Positions 1 through 8,444 of a stretch of 64,000 nt of DNA are shown here, piece after piece. Where the stretch lies: contig NZ_CP163525.1 in the NCBI RefSeq assembly GCF_041080655.1, forward strand, positions 5,208,001 through 5,272,000, given 5' to 3'. Below the pieces are notes generated by a model that had not been told where the DNA came from, searched no databases, and was given only the letters and a program-made list of their open reading frames with translations. How positions within the stretch are numbered: position 1 is the stretch's first letter; each line of letters starts with the position of its first letter. Made by a program: the position numbers and the translations under genes. Source of the stretch: Streptomyces sp. CG4 (GTDB lineage: Bacteria > Actinomycetota > Actinomycetes > Streptomycetales > Streptomycetaceae).

Positions 1-788
1 GGGAACAGCTCTTCGAGGTGCGCGGCGATGACGTCCTCGATGGGGACGTACCGGCCGGGGCTGCTCTCCAGGAAGCGGGACAGCAGCGGCGGCACCTTCA
101 CGCGCGCGAAGTGCTTGTGGCCGCTGACCGGGTTGCGTACGACGACGGCCAGGTTCAGGGAGAGGCCGGAAATGTACGGGAAGGGGTGGGCGGGGTCGAC
201 GGCCAGCGGGGTGAGGACCGGGAAGATCTGGTGCCGGAACAGGGTGAACAGGCGGGCCTGCTCCTTGTCGCTCAGCTCGTTCCAGCGGACCAGCTGTATG
301 CCCTCCTCCGCGAGTGCGGGGGCGACGTCCTCGTGGTAGCAGGCGGCGTGCCGGGCCATCAGCTCGCGCGAGCGGGCCCAGATCATCTCCAGCACCTCGC
401 GGGGCTGCAGCCCGGAGGCGGAGCGGGTCGCGACACCGGTGGCGATACGGCGCTTCAGTCCGGCGACCCGGACCATGAAGAACTCGTCCAGGTTGCTGGC
501 GAAGATCGCGAGGAAGTTCGCGCGCTCCAGCAGCGGGGTGTTCGGGTCCTCGGCCAGCTCCAGGACGCGCTCGTTGAAGCCGAGCCAGCTGCGCTCCCGG
601 TCGAGGAACCGGCCCTGGGGCAGGGGCGTACCCTCTCCCTGCGCTTCCTCGTACCCGTCGAGGTCCGCGTCGATGTCGGGTTCCAGGTCGGAGACCGTGG
701 CGGCCACCGTGTGGGGGCGGTGCGCGGCGATGGACCCCACGGGAGGCTGCGCGTGCTGGACAGGTGCCTGGGCGTCTTGCTGGCTCAT
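1..788 (-). CDS. ppk: Polyphosphate kinase, N-terminal part (runs off window start)
   Basis: Makes long-chain inorganic polyphosphate from ATP (reversible) in the cytoplasm. The reverse strand reads 262 codons from an ATG at 788, with an acidic tail of about 45 residues. The Ppk N-terminal domain follows: GRFLDRERSWLGFNERVLELA, NFLAIFASNLDEFFMVR and LTPLAVDPAHPFPYISGLSL-type segments are all visible. The catalytic histidines lie outside the window. An ABC-transporter operon reads toward it on the same strand, ending 311 bp upstream. I looked for direct-repeat PHO boxes upstream (ppk is PhoP-controlled in other streptomycetes) and saw no convincing one. Identity is near certain; only the 3' end is missing. 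Confidence 0.95.
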   Translation of the reverse strand, partial: MSQQDAQAPVQHAQPPVGSIAAHRPHTVAATVSDLEPDIDADLDGYEEAQGEGTPLPQGRFLDRERSWLGFNERVLELAEDPNTPLLERANFLAIFASNLDEFFMVRVAGLKRRIATGVATRSASGLQPREVLEMIWARSRELMARHAACYHEDVAPALAEEGIQLVRWNELSDKEQARLFTLFRHQIFPVLTPLAVDPAHPFPYISGLSLNLAVVVRNPVSGHKHFARVKVPPLLSRFLESSPGRYVPIEDVIAAHLEELF

Positions 789-1099
789 GAGTCCATTCTT
801 CCGCGCCGCGGGGGTGACGGGCGCGTCGGAACGTGCGGGCGGGAGCGTCACGGCCCCGTTCAGCGCGGGCCCCTCGGGGGGCGGCGAAGGCTCTGGCACG
901 GCGGGCTTCATTGGCCGAGCGTCGCAAGCTTGGCTGAATCAATGGTTACGGAGACATGACGTGCGGGATAGCGGGGGGCGGCTCCCGGAGGTCTACATCG
1001 CGAAAGTTACGGATTCCGGGAGCCGTTTCCGGCTGCGGGGGCGTCGTGGCCGGCGCCGCCCACGCGGGTGAGCCGCATATCGAACAGAGCCCCGCGCCC
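789..1099. other. Intergenic region upstream of ppk
   Basis: 311 bp between the ABC permease stop and the ppk start. It should hold the ppk promoter on the minus strand. I see no gene, no strong hairpin and no clear PHO-box repeat. The part around 905-965 is less GC-rich than its surroundings. Confidence 0.5.
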
Positions 1100-2113
1100 C
1101 TAGGCGGCTGCGGCCGGCTCCACCCGTAGCCGCGCCGTGGCCGGTGCGGCCGACCGTAGCGCGCCGGTCTGGCGGCGCAGGACCAGGTAGCAGCCGAGCA
1201 CCAGCAGCCCCGTGACGCCCAGGATCAGCGCCGTGGTCATGAGCTGGAGCGGCCAGTAGTGGGCGTAGGGGTGGTAGACGTTGTAGTAGCCGGAGGCCTT
1301 CGCGAAGGCGGCGTTGCACGTGGCCTCGCTGTAGCAGTGCGGCAGCGGCAGGTGGCCGCCGGACTTGGCCACCAGACCCTGCTCGACCACGATGGCGGAG
1401 CCGACGCCGCCCTGCTGGAGCGAGGTGACCTGGGTGACCGTGGGCCACAGGTGCGGCATCAGCCGCTGGGCCAGCCAGGCGACGGCGCCGGTGAACACCA
1501 CACCGAGGACCAGCGCGGGCAGCGTACGGCGCAACAGCAGGCCCGCGAGGGCGCCGGCCGCGAGCCCGGCGAGGGCGAGGGCGGCGACGGTGGGGCCGTT
1601 GGCGTGGAAGGTGGCCAGGTCGCACCAGTCCTTGGCGGTGTCGATGCGCCCCCGGCCCGCCGCCCAGGCCCGGTGGTGCAGCCAGAACAGCAGGCAGCCG
1701 CCGATGGTCGCGAGGACCGCCGGGACGGCCAGCCGGACGGTGAGCCAGCGCGCCGGGGAGATGCCCTGGGACCAGTTCAGCCCGGCGGTGCCCGTCTCCA
1801 GCTCCCGGCCGGTCAGCGCGGCACCGGCCCAGGCGGCCACCAGGAAGGGCAGCGCGTCCAGGGCGTAGGTGGCGTAGTCGTAGTAGTCCTTGTAGCGCAG
1901 GATCGCGGCCTGGTCGTAGCTGCACATCCCCGAGGTGCAGGCGTCGAACTGCCGCCAGGCCTCGGCCGCCGCGTCGGCGAGCGGGCCGGCCAGGGCGATC
2001 TGCACGGCGGTCAGCGCGATCACCAGGCCGGCGAAGCCGTACAGCGCGGGGCGGTGCAGGCGCAGCAGCCAGCGGGCCGTGCGGGGCCGCAGGACGGTCG
2101 GAGCGGTGGTCAC
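1100..2113 (-). CDS. ABC transporter permease
   Basis: Membrane subunit (337 aa) of a two-gene ABC exporter. The start is the GTG at 2113 (VTTAPTVLRP), which overlaps the ATPase stop as GTGA, so translation is coupled; the longer open frame upstream is a shadow of the ATPase. About six hydrophobic segments are visible: near residues 20-45, 105-125, 150-175, 195-225, 225-245 and 300-320. The extracytoplasmic loop before the last one is rich in Tyr and Cys. It pairs with the preceding ATPase and YtrA-type GntR repressor. This arrangement is known from Bacillus ytr-like operons that respond to cell-wall antibiotics; the substrate here is unknown. Confidence 0.82.
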   Translation of the reverse strand: MTTAPTVLRPRTARWLLRLHRPALYGFAGLVIALTAVQIALAGPLADAAAEAWRQFDACTSGMCSYDQAAILRYKDYYDYATYALDALPFLVAAWAGAALTGRELETGTAGLNWSQGISPARWLTVRLAVPAVLATIGGCLLFWLHHRAWAAGRGRIDTAKDWCDLATFHANGPTVAALALAGLAAGALAGLLLRRTLPALVLGVVFTGAVAWLAQRLMPHLWPTVTQVTSLQQGGVGSAIVVEQGLVAKSGGHLPLPHCYSEATCNAAFAKASGYYNVYHPYAHYWPLQLMTTALILGVTGLLVLGCYLVLRRQTGALRSAAPATARLRVEPAAAA

Positions 2114-3006
2114 GCGGCACTCTCCTCGGGGACGGCCGGGGCGGTGGTGAGGCCGGGGGCCTCGGGATTGCGCAGGTGGGCGAGGACCAGTTCCTCCAGG
2201 GAGGGCGGCGAGGCGCGCCAGCCGGCGGGGAGCGGTCCGGCCGGGCGGATCAGGGCGGTGCGCTGGCGGCCGGTGACCCGGGACTCGATCACGGCGTGCG
2301 CGTCGAGGTCCGTGGAGTCGGCGGCGCCGGAGACCCGCAGATGGGCGGCGAGCAGGTCGTCGATCTCGCCGGCCAGCCGGATCCGGCCGGCGCCGACCAG
2401 CAGCAGATGGTCGCAGGAGTCCTCCAGCTCGGCGACCACGTGCGAGGACATCACGATCGTGGTGCCGTACTGGGCGGCCTCCGCCATCAGCGCGCCCATC
2501 AGCTCGTGCCGGGCCAGGGGGTCGAGGTCGGCCATCGGCTCGTCCAGGAGCAGCAGGGCGGGCCGCTTGCCGAGGGCGAGCGCGAGCGCGACCCGGGTGC
2601 GCTGACCGCCGGAGAGGGAGCGGACGCGGGCCTTCGGGTCCAGGCCGCCGACTTCGACGACGTGCTCGGCGACGGCCGCGTCCCAGTACCCGGGGTTGAG
2701 GTCGGCGCCCAGGCGCAGGGTCTCGGCGACCGTGAGCTGCGGGTAGAGCGGCTTGTCCTGGGTGACGAAGCCGACCCGCGGGCGGGCCGCGGCCGGGCTG
2801 GTGCCGAGCACCCTGATCCGGCCCTCGGTGGCCGGGAGCAGTCCGGCGGCGAGGGCCAGCAGCGTCGACTTGCCGGCGCCGTTGGGCCCGACGACGGCGC
2901 ACACCCGCCCGGCGGGCAGCCGGAAGGAACAGTCGCGCAGCGCCCAGCCTCCCCGGCGCCCGAAGCGTCTGCCGAGGCCGCTCGCCTCGATCGCCGTGTC
3001 GCTCAT
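2110..3006 (-). CDS. ABC transporter ATP-binding protein
   Basis: Nucleotide-binding subunit (298 aa) energising the permease at 1100-2113. Walker A GPNGAGKST, Q-loop (FVTQDKP), signature LSGGQRTR, Walker B LLLLDEP and H-loop (SSHV) are all present in order. The start ATG at 3006 overlaps the stop of the GntR gene (ATGA), and the 3' end overlaps the permease start (GTGA), so the three genes form one coupled operon. The C-terminal 70 residues after the NBD are Ala/Pro rich, as is usual for this subfamily. Confidence 0.92.
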   Translation of the reverse strand: MSDTAIEASGLGRRFGRRGGWALRDCSFRLPAGRVCAVVGPNGAGKSTLLALAAGLLPATEGRIRVLGTSPAAARPRVGFVTQDKPLYPQLTVAETLRLGADLNPGYWDAAVAEHVVEVGGLDPKARVRSLSGGQRTRVALALALGKRPALLLLDEPMADLDPLARHELMGALMAEAAQYGTTIVMSSHVVAELEDSCDHLLLVGAGRIRLAGEIDDLLAAHLRVSGAADSTDLDAHAVIESRVTGRQRTALIRPAGPLPAGWRASPPSLEELVLAHLRNPEAPGLTTAPAVPEESAA

Positions 3007-3389
3007 GAACGTTCTCCCTGGAAGTGGGTGTCGAGTACGGCAGTGAAGAGCGCGGCGGCGTCGTCCCGGTCCAGGCCGGCCGAGCGGGCCCGTGCGGCCC
3101 ACTCCTCCAGCTCGGCACGGAGGGGGGAGTCGACCGGGGTGGTGCCGAGCGCCCGCCGCACGAAGGTCCCGAGGCCCCGGCGCGCCTCCACCAGGCCCTC
3201 CCGCTCCAGCTCCCGGTAGGCCTTCAGGACGGTGTTGGGGTTGATCGCGGTGGCTTCCACGACCTCACGGGCCGTGGGCAGCTTGTCGCCGGGGCACAGC
3301 AGGCCGAGGCGCAGGGCCTGTTTGGTCTGCTGGACGATCTGGACGTAAGTGGCGACCCCGCTGTGCCGGTCGATGCGGTACTCGACCAC
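3003..3389 (-). CDS. GntR-family (YtrA subfamily) repressor
   Basis: 128-aa transcription factor with an N-terminal winged helix (residues about 10-75; TAREVVEATAINPNTVLKAY recognition region) and the short helical C-terminal dimerisation tail typical of YtrA, not the large effector domain of other GntR classes. The GTG start at 3389 sits 4 bp from a perfect 40-bp inverted repeat (3394-3433), which is very probably its operator. It is the first gene of an operon with an ABC ATPase and permease, so autorepression with induction by a membrane-active compound is the likely scheme (inference from YtrA). Confidence 0.9.
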   Translation of the reverse strand: MVEYRIDRHSGVATYVQIVQQTKQALRLGLLCPGDKLPTAREVVEATAINPNTVLKAYRELEREGLVEARRGLGTFVRRALGTTPVDSPLRAELEEWAARARSAGLDRDDAAALFTAVLDTHFQGERS

Positions 3390-3393
3390 GCGT

Positions 3394-3433
3394 GAACCAC
3401 CCTTTCACTAATTGAGTAGTGAAAGGGTGGTTC
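3394..3433. promoter_or_regulatory. Perfect 17-bp-arm palindrome, likely GntR/YtrA operator
   Basis: Two exact 17-bp arms (3394-3410 and 3417-3433) flank a 6-bp centre ATTGAG. On the minus strand the proximal arm carries AAAGGGTGG, which is also the only ribosome-binding-site-like sequence before the GntR start. The element could therefore act both as DNA operator and as an RNA hairpin hiding the RBS. Confidence 0.85.
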
Positions 3434-3513
3434 AGGGGTGGCCCGGAAGTCAAGCGCGGCTTCCGTGCACCGTTTCCGTGAGCCGGTCGACGGTGCCGGT
3501 GCGATGAGGAGAC

Positions 3514-3726
3514 GTGAGCTGGACGAGAAGCGACGGGGCTGAACCGGCCGCCGGCCTCGCCCCCGAACAGCGCATGCGCTTGCGGGAGTTGATAGCCGAG
3601 GCGGGCGAGGAGCGCACGGCACCTCCGCCGCGCCGGCCGCTCAGTTGGTCGTGCGGTAGCGGGTCGCGCGGCAGCCGGTCGTACGCCCGCTGGCCGTGCG
3701 GCAGCCGGTCGTGCGGGCGCGGGTGA
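3514..3726 (+). CDS. Doubtful small ORF
   Basis: 70-codon GTG-start frame. The first 35 residues look protein-like (helix-forming, LAPEQRMRLRELIAEAG). The C-terminal half is encoded by a degenerate repeat (two copies of GCGGCAGCCGGTCGT at 3668 and 3698) and is Ser/Arg/Gly low-complexity. GAGGAG lies only 3 nt before the GTG, too close for an ideal RBS. It may be a decayed gene. I do not recognise it. Confidence 0.25.
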   Translation: MSWTRSDGAEPAAGLAPEQRMRLRELIAEAGEERTAPPPRRPLSWSCGSGSRGSRSYARWPCGSRSCGRG

Positions 3727-3777
3727 CCCCCGCGGGGGCGGAGCGCGGTCGGCGGCCGCGGCTGTGAAACGCGGCCC

Positions 3778-4704
3778 TCACGTCTCCGTGCGGTACATCA
3801 GGTCCGTCTCGTACGTGCTGAATCCCAGCCGTTCGTACACCGACACGGCCGCCTGGTTGTCGGCGTCGACGTAGAGCATCGCGGTCGGGAGCTGTTCGGC
3901 GGCCAGATGGCGGAGCCCGATCGTGGTGAGGGACTTGCCCAGGCCGCCGCCCTGCTCACCGGGCCGCACACCGAGGACGTACACCTCGCCGAGGCCCTCC
4001 TCGACATGCGCCTTGGTCCAGTGGAAGCCGATCAACTCCCCGCGCCGCTCGGCGAGGAAGAACCCGGCCGGGTCGAACCACGGCTCGGCCTTGCGGTCGT
4101 CGAGGTCCCGCTGGGTCAGCGAGCCCTGCTCCGGGTGGTGGGCGAAGGCGGCCGCGTTGACCGCGAGCCAGGCCGCGTCGTCCTTGCCGGGCACGAAGGT
4201 GCGCACGGTCACGCCCTCCGGCAGCACCGGGTCGGGCAGCTCCAGGTTGGTCAACGGCCGCCGCATCTGCCGCAGTTCGCGGAACAGCGTCAGGCCGAGC
4301 ACCTGGGCGAGATGCCGGGCGGCCGGATGCCCGCCGTGCGCCCACACGCGCAGCCGCTTGCCGGAGGCGGCGAGCAGCGCCGCGCCGAGCGCCCGGCCGT
4401 GCCCGTGTCCACGGTGCGCGGGGTGGACGACGAGTTCGGCGGCCGGCGCCTCCACCGGGTCGGTGTCCTCCAGTTGGGCATACCCGACGAGTTCGGCGCC
4501 GATGGTCAGCAGCAGATGCGAGACGCCCTCGCGGGTCCCTCCGCGCAGTTGCAGCCGGCCCTGCTCGGACACCGGCTGCTGTCCGTCGACCCCGGCGGCC
4601 TCGGCGAGCAGGGCCAGCACGGCCTCGGCCCGGTCGGCGGTGAGCGCGGAGTGGGTCTCGATGGAGCGGGCGGGGAAGGCCCGTACGGTGTCGTCGCTGC
4701 TCAT
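3778..4704 (-). CDS. mshD: Mycothiol synthase (acetyl-CoA:Cys-GlcN-Ins acetyltransferase)
   Basis: Last step of mycothiol synthesis: acetylates the cysteinyl amine of Cys-GlcN-Ins. The 308-aa length and two tandem GNAT folds fit MshD. The first fold (about 15-145) has the acetyl-CoA loop region VVHPAHRGHGHGRALG; the second (about 160-308) has GVRPGEQGGGLGKSL. The final segment YVDADNQAAVSVYERLGF is typical. A TAGGCT -10 box (4711-4716) lies 6 nt before the ATG, so the mRNA is probably leaderless. mshA, the first pathway gene, is at 60904, so two pathway genes share this window without being an operon. Confidence 0.95.
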   Translation of the reverse strand: MSSDDTVRAFPARSIETHSALTADRAEAVLALLAEAAGVDGQQPVSEQGRLQLRGGTREGVSHLLLTIGAELVGYAQLEDTDPVEAPAAELVVHPAHRGHGHGRALGAALLAASGKRLRVWAHGGHPAARHLAQVLGLTLFRELRQMRRPLTNLELPDPVLPEGVTVRTFVPGKDDAAWLAVNAAAFAHHPEQGSLTQRDLDDRKAEPWFDPAGFFLAERRGELIGFHWTKAHVEEGLGEVYVLGVRPGEQGGGLGKSLTTIGLRHLAAEQLPTAMLYVDADNQAAVSVYERLGFSTYETDLMYRTET

Positions 4705-5191
4705 GCGTAGAGCCTACGGCAGGCGCCCCGTAAAACCTATGTGAATGGCGCCGTGGTTCCGCAAAAACCCTGTGAATTGCGCACAGCGCTCTTTAATTGA
4801 GGTCTCATCGGAATTCGCTTCTTTCGGCTCCCGGGTGCCGTAATGTTTTCCATGTCGAAAGCGAATAAAAGCCGGCTGGGTATAAAACAAGAATCAGGGA
4901 GGGGAATTCCATGTCTTTCCACAAGCTCGCCCCCGTCGCGGCGCCACCCGGTCGGGGACAAGGGCTGAGGCAAGCGCCAAGGCAGGCGCTGAGTCAGACC
5001 GTCGTGGGGCGGGGTCACCGGTTGTCGCGTGGTCGCACCGGTGGCTCCGCCCGGCCGTGTCCACAGCTGTGGAAAGGAGTTGCCGATGCCCATGTCCAGG
5101 ACCTGCCCCCGTACTTCTTCCAGCGGCACCGCCGCCGCCGAAGGGCGAGGACACGCTGATCCTCAGATGGTGACGGCACACTCGGGCGGTC
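4705..5191. other. 487-bp intergenic region
   Basis: Contains the mshD promoter, then an unusually AT-rich pocket (about 4735-4910) with a TATAAA at about 4880. Two well-formed ribosome-binding sites follow: one before ATG 4911 (see separate entry) and AAAGGAG before ATG 5085. The frame from 5085 would run into the convergent TPR gene and is not convincing as protein. Confidence 0.5.
4911..5159 (+). CDS. Possible small Arg-rich protein
   Basis: 82-codon ATG frame with a strong upstream Shine-Dalgarno (AGGGAGGGG, 6-7 nt spacing) and a promoter-like AT-rich stretch before it (TATAAA about 4880). The product is Arg/Gly/Pro rich with no recognisable domain and ends in a run of arginines. The expression signals are better than the protein sequence, so it may be a real small gene, a leader, or the start of a decayed gene. 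Confidence 0.3.
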   Translation: MSFHKLAPVAAPPGRGQGLRQAPRQALSQTVVGRGHRLSRGRTGGSARPCPQLWKGVADAHVQDLPPYFFQRHRRRRRARTR

Positions 5192-6316
5192 TCAGGTGGT
5201 CTTCTTCCGGTCGAACCAGATCGTCGCCAGCGTCGGCACCAGCCCCACCCAGAAGACGATCCGCGGCACCGTCCGCTCGGACCACGGCACCTGGCTGATG
5301 ACCAGCGCGCACAGCACGGCCCAGGCGGCCTGGCCGAGGACGATCCGGGGCCAGCGGCGGCGGTGGATCAGGGAGCGGAGGTTGTAGCGGACGCCGGTCC
5401 GCAGCCGGCGGTAGCGCAGCAGCGCGCCGACGGCCCAGAGGGCGCCGACCGGTGCGAAGTACCACAGCCGCTGACCGAGGGAGACGGGGAGCTCGCGCGG
5501 AACCTGCCCGTCCTTGGTCCACAGGTCGAGCAGCACACCGGCGAGCGCCAGACTGAGCAGGGCGATCCAGCGCACCCCGCGCAGCAGCCGGTACGAGGCG
5601 TGGTCCAGGCCCTGCTGGAGGGACGCCGAGTGCGGGGAGGCGGCGAGCGCGTCGGCGTAGAGGGTGGCGGCCTCGGCGGCCTTGACGCCGGGTGCGGCGG
5701 CGGCCTTCTCGGTCCGCCGGGCCAGCGCCCCCGCGTGGTTCGGGTCGAGGCGGAGGATGGCCTGGTCCAGCTGGTCGGCGACGGTACGGTTGCCCGCCAT
5801 GTCGGCGATCAGCCACGCCACCTCGTAGGGGAAGACCTCCTCGGGCGCCAGGCGTATGGCCTCCTTGGCGAATTCACCCGATTCATCGAGAAAGACCTGC
5901 GGGATGCCTCCGGGGAGCCGACCGCCGGTCTCCCGCCCGTACCGATAGGCCTTGATCCGCCACAGCCAGTCGCCGAGCATCGCGTATCCCAGCCAGTACC
6001 CGGGGTCGATACGGATGACCTCCCGCAGGACGCCCTCGGTCTCCGGGAAGCGGCCCACGGCCCTGAGGGCGTGTGCGCGCTGGATGAGCGCGGGGACGTC
6101 CTCGGGGGCGAGCGCGAGGGCGCGCTCGGCCGCCTCCAGTGCCATCTCCGCCTGGTTCTCCAGGCGAAGATGGCAGCGGGCGAGCCGGACCAGGGCGCGG
6201 ACGTCCTCGGGATCCTCCGCGAGCCGCTGTCCGAGCACCGTCCTGGCCTCGTCGTACCGCCGCAGCTCGTACAGCGCGTCGGCCCGCTCCAGAGCGGGGT
6301 GCGTTCCGGTGCTCAC
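5192..6316 (-). CDS. TPR membrane protein
   Basis: 374 aa. The N-terminal two thirds are tetratricopeptide repeats (residues about 5-225; units such as DALYELRRYDEARTVLGQRL and AERALALAPEDVPALIQRAH). Three or four hydrophobic helices follow at the C-terminus (about 235-255, 275-295, 320-345, 350-368), ending in WFDRKKTT. The GTG start at 6316 overlaps the stop of the AAA-ATPase gene (GTGA), so the pair is translated together. It probably anchors or partners the ATPase at the membrane (inference). No known pathway. Confidence 0.82.
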   Translation of the reverse strand: MSTGTHPALERADALYELRRYDEARTVLGQRLAEDPEDVRALVRLARCHLRLENQAEMALEAAERALALAPEDVPALIQRAHALRAVGRFPETEGVLREVIRIDPGYWLGYAMLGDWLWRIKAYRYGRETGGRLPGGIPQVFLDESGEFAKEAIRLAPEEVFPYEVAWLIADMAGNRTVADQLDQAILRLDPNHAGALARRTEKAAAAPGVKAAEAATLYADALAASPHSASLQQGLDHASYRLLRGVRWIALLSLALAGVLLDLWTKDGQVPRELPVSLGQRLWYFAPVGALWAVGALLRYRRLRTGVRYNLRSLIHRRRWPRIVLGQAAWAVLCALVISQVPWSERTVPRIVFWVGLVPTLATIWFDRKKTT

Positions 6317-7641
6317 AGCTTCCGCCGCTTCTTCAGATAGGCGATGAGGTCGTCGTACATGCCGCCCTCGTTGGCGAACATCGCCACGTTCCGGGCGGCG
6401 GCGAACCACGGCTCGGTGGACGGTGCGACCTCTTTCGCCGCTCCCAGCAGATCCTTCATGCCGATCATGCGCACGGTGCCGGACCGGGCGGAGTCGAGCA
6501 GCGCCCGCTCGGCGGCGGCCTCGCACACATGGGCCAGATCGGCGCCGGAGAGACCGTCGGTGGCCTTGGCGAGCTTGCCCAGGTCGATGTTCTCGATGGG
6601 CCGGTCCCGCAGGTGGTAGCGGAGGATCGCCTCACGGGCCGGTGCGTCGGGCGGCAGCACGAGCAGGGTGCGGTCCAGGCGCCCCGGCCGGCGCAGCGCG
6701 TTGTCGACGTCCCAGGGCACGTTGGTGGCGGCGAGCACGAACACGCCCTCGTTCGCGCCCGAGTCGATCCCGTCCAGCTCGGTCAGCAGCTGATTGACGG
6801 TGTTGCGCATGCCGCCGTGCAGGGTGCGGCTGCGCTTGGCGCCGAGGGCGTCCAGCTCGTCGAGGAAGACGACACAGGGCGCCTGCCGACGGGCGGTCTG
6901 GAAGATCTCGTGCATGTTGCGCTCGGAGTTGCCGGTCCACATGTCGAGCACGTCGCTGACCGACACGGACAGGAAGGACGCCCCGAGTTCCCCGGCGACG
7001 GCCCGCGCGATGAAGGTCTTCCCGCAGCCGGGCGGCCCGTACAGCAGCAGCCCGCCCCGCAGGCTCTTCCCGTACAGCTTCTGCAGCTCGGGATTGCGCA
7101 GGGGCGCGAGAAAGGCGGCCTCCAGCCGGTCCTTCACCTCATGCATCCCACCGACGTCGGCGAGCCGCAGCCCCCCGGGCCGCTCGACGTCCCAGGCCTC
7201 GGCGTCCCCGGGATCGTCGTCCCCGTCCGCCCGCATCGGTGCCCCCGCCTCGACGAACCGCGGCGGTACGACGTCACCGACCTGCTGTTCGGCGGCGTTC
7301 CAGTCGAAACCGGGGCGCTGCGCGGGCGGGGCGGGCCGCTGGGCCGGGGCGGGCTGCGAGGCCGAGGGGGCCTCCGGCGCGGCGGGGGTCTCCGGCGCAG
7401 CGAGGGTCTCTGGTGCGGCGGGGGCCGGCTGCTGGGGCACTCCCATGGCGCGGGCCATGAGCTGTCGCGCCTGCGCGTCCCCCGGCGCGTGCTGCAGGGC
7501 GACGGCCGCCTCGGCGACCGCGGCCTCCGACTGGCCCTCGTTCAGGAGGAGTTCGGCCAGATGCAGTCGGAGCGGCACATCGGCGGGCGCGGCGGCGACG
7601 GCCGTACGCAGGCTGTGGATCAGAGGAGAGTCTTCCGGCAT
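6313..7641 (-). CDS. AAA+ ATPase with N-terminal TPR
   Basis: Cytoplasmic AAA+ protein. Residues 1-75 form a TPR-like helical segment, about 75-150 are an Ala/Pro-rich linker, and about 165-430 are one AAA module of the SpoVK/FtsH-like type. Walker A is GPPGCGKT, Walker B is VVFLDELD, then the NTVNQLLTELDG region and the RRPGRLD arginine finger. I place the start at ATG 7641 (MPEDSPLIH) because TAGGCT at 7649-7654 lies 7 nt upstream, the leaderless pattern seen across this window. A GTG at 7674 overlapping the Uma2 stop is the alternative. Coupled to the downstream TPR membrane gene. Confidence 0.87.
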   Translation of the reverse strand: MPEDSPLIHSLRTAVAAAPADVPLRLHLAELLLNEGQSEAAVAEAAVALQHAPGDAQARQLMARAMGVPQQPAPAAPETLAAPETPAAPEAPSASQPAPAQRPAPPAQRPGFDWNAAEQQVGDVVPPRFVEAGAPMRADGDDDPGDAEAWDVERPGGLRLADVGGMHEVKDRLEAAFLAPLRNPELQKLYGKSLRGGLLLYGPPGCGKTFIARAVAGELGASFLSVSVSDVLDMWTGNSERNMHEIFQTARRQAPCVVFLDELDALGAKRSRTLHGGMRNTVNQLLTELDGIDSGANEGVFVLAATNVPWDVDNALRRPGRLDRTLLVLPPDAPAREAILRYHLRDRPIENIDLGKLAKATDGLSGADLAHVCEAAAERALLDSARSGTVRMIGMKDLLGAAKEVAPSTEPWFAAARNVAMFANEGGMYDDLIAYLKKRRKL

Positions 7642-7670
7642 GGGCTCAAGCCTACGGAGCCGCTCTGCGC

Positions 7671-8122
7671 TCACTTCCGCTTGGGCCCGGTGATGGCCTC
7701 ACCGATGACGAATCCCTTGGCGGGACCTTCGGGGCTGGTGATCTCGGTGCCGTAGGGGACGCGGTGAATGTCCTCCCAGTCGGCCTTGTCGGGACGGGGA
7801 ACGGTGAAAAGGGTGACGGAGCCCTGACCGTCGTAGTCGTCGATGAGCACGTAGACGGGGATGCCGGCGCGGGCGTACTCGCGGCGCTTTCGCATGCGGT
7901 CGCGTTCCAGGTTGCGGTGGCCGGGGGAGGCCACTTCCACGACGAGGGAGACAGCTGAAGCGGCTACGCCCAGTGGGAAAGGCGACCGGTGGGCGACACC
8001 TCGATGGCTCCCTCAATGATCTCGGCGCGGTAGCCCTCGGGGAGTTCCATGGCCTTCCACGCCAGCCACAGGACCTCGTCCAGGTCGGGTACGTTCTGGG
8101 ATTCAGCCGGAGCCTCGGACAT
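7671..8122 (-). pseudogene. Uma2-family endonuclease-like gene with internal deletion and frameshift
   Basis: The N-terminal 50 residues of a Streptomyces Uma2 protein (from ATG 8122: MSEAPAESQNVPDLDE) end at a TAG at about 7964. The C-terminal part resumes in another frame from about 7955 (VSLVVEVASPGHRN...YVLIDDYDG). Uma2 proteins are normally about 190 aa. The middle 60-70 residues, including the PD-V part of the PD-(D/E)XK site, are absent, so this is a deletion plus frameshift, not a sequencing slip. The 89-codon frame 7671-7940 could still be translated from an internal start but lacks catalytic residues. It sits downstream of the 8.1-8.7 kb pair on the same strand. Confidence 0.8.
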
Positions 8123-8135
8123 GGTCTCGGGCCTC

Positions 8136-8444
8136 TCATGTGCGAGAGCGGTCAAGGTGGCACCCCTCAGACTGTCGAGCACCCGATCGGGCGACCGCGA
8201 TGCGGAGGACGTCCCTCAGCGACTCGGTCGCTCCGGTGAGCGCGAAACGCACCGCCCACTCACCCGCCTTGGGGTCCTCCAGTACGGCCGTCGCTCCCGC
8301 GAGTACCTGTTCTCCGGAGGCGAGCTGGGCTGCCTCCACGTCATCGGCGAGGAGGGAGAGGCGGCTGTGGTCGCTGTCGGTGCTGAGGTAGCAGGGCTTG
8401 CCCTCCGGGGTGCTCCACGGCAGGAGGCGGAGTCCGTCACTCAC
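8136..8444 (-). CDS. Conserved hypothetical protein (102 aa)
   Basis: GTG start at 8444 with GGAGG 7 nt upstream and a GTGA overlap with the preceding 74-aa gene. Soluble, mixed alpha/beta composition (VSDGLRLLPWSTPEGKPCYL...). No named domain recognised. It is coupled to the neighbouring small gene and transcribed divergently from the XRE-DUF397 cluster, a placement often seen for small Streptomyces proteins around whiJ-like loci. The function is unknown. Confidence 0.72.
   Translation of the reverse strand: MSDGLRLLPWSTPEGKPCYLSTDSDHSRLSLLADDVEAAQLASGEQVLAGATAVLEDPKAGEWAVRFALTGATESLRDVLRIAVARSGARQSEGCHLDRSRT

Noticed and set aside
789..1099. PHO boxes upstream of ppk
   Set aside because: Expected from PhoP control of ppk, but no clear direct GTTCACC-like repeats are seen.
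1100..3118. 672-codon frame spanning ATPase and permease region
   Set aside because: Only the part from 2113 is the permease; the upstream part is an out-of-frame shadow of the ATPase.
5029..5298. ORF with AAAGGAG RBS at 5085
   Set aside because: Runs 100 bp into the convergent TPR gene and is Ser/Thr/Arg low complexity; kept only as a note.
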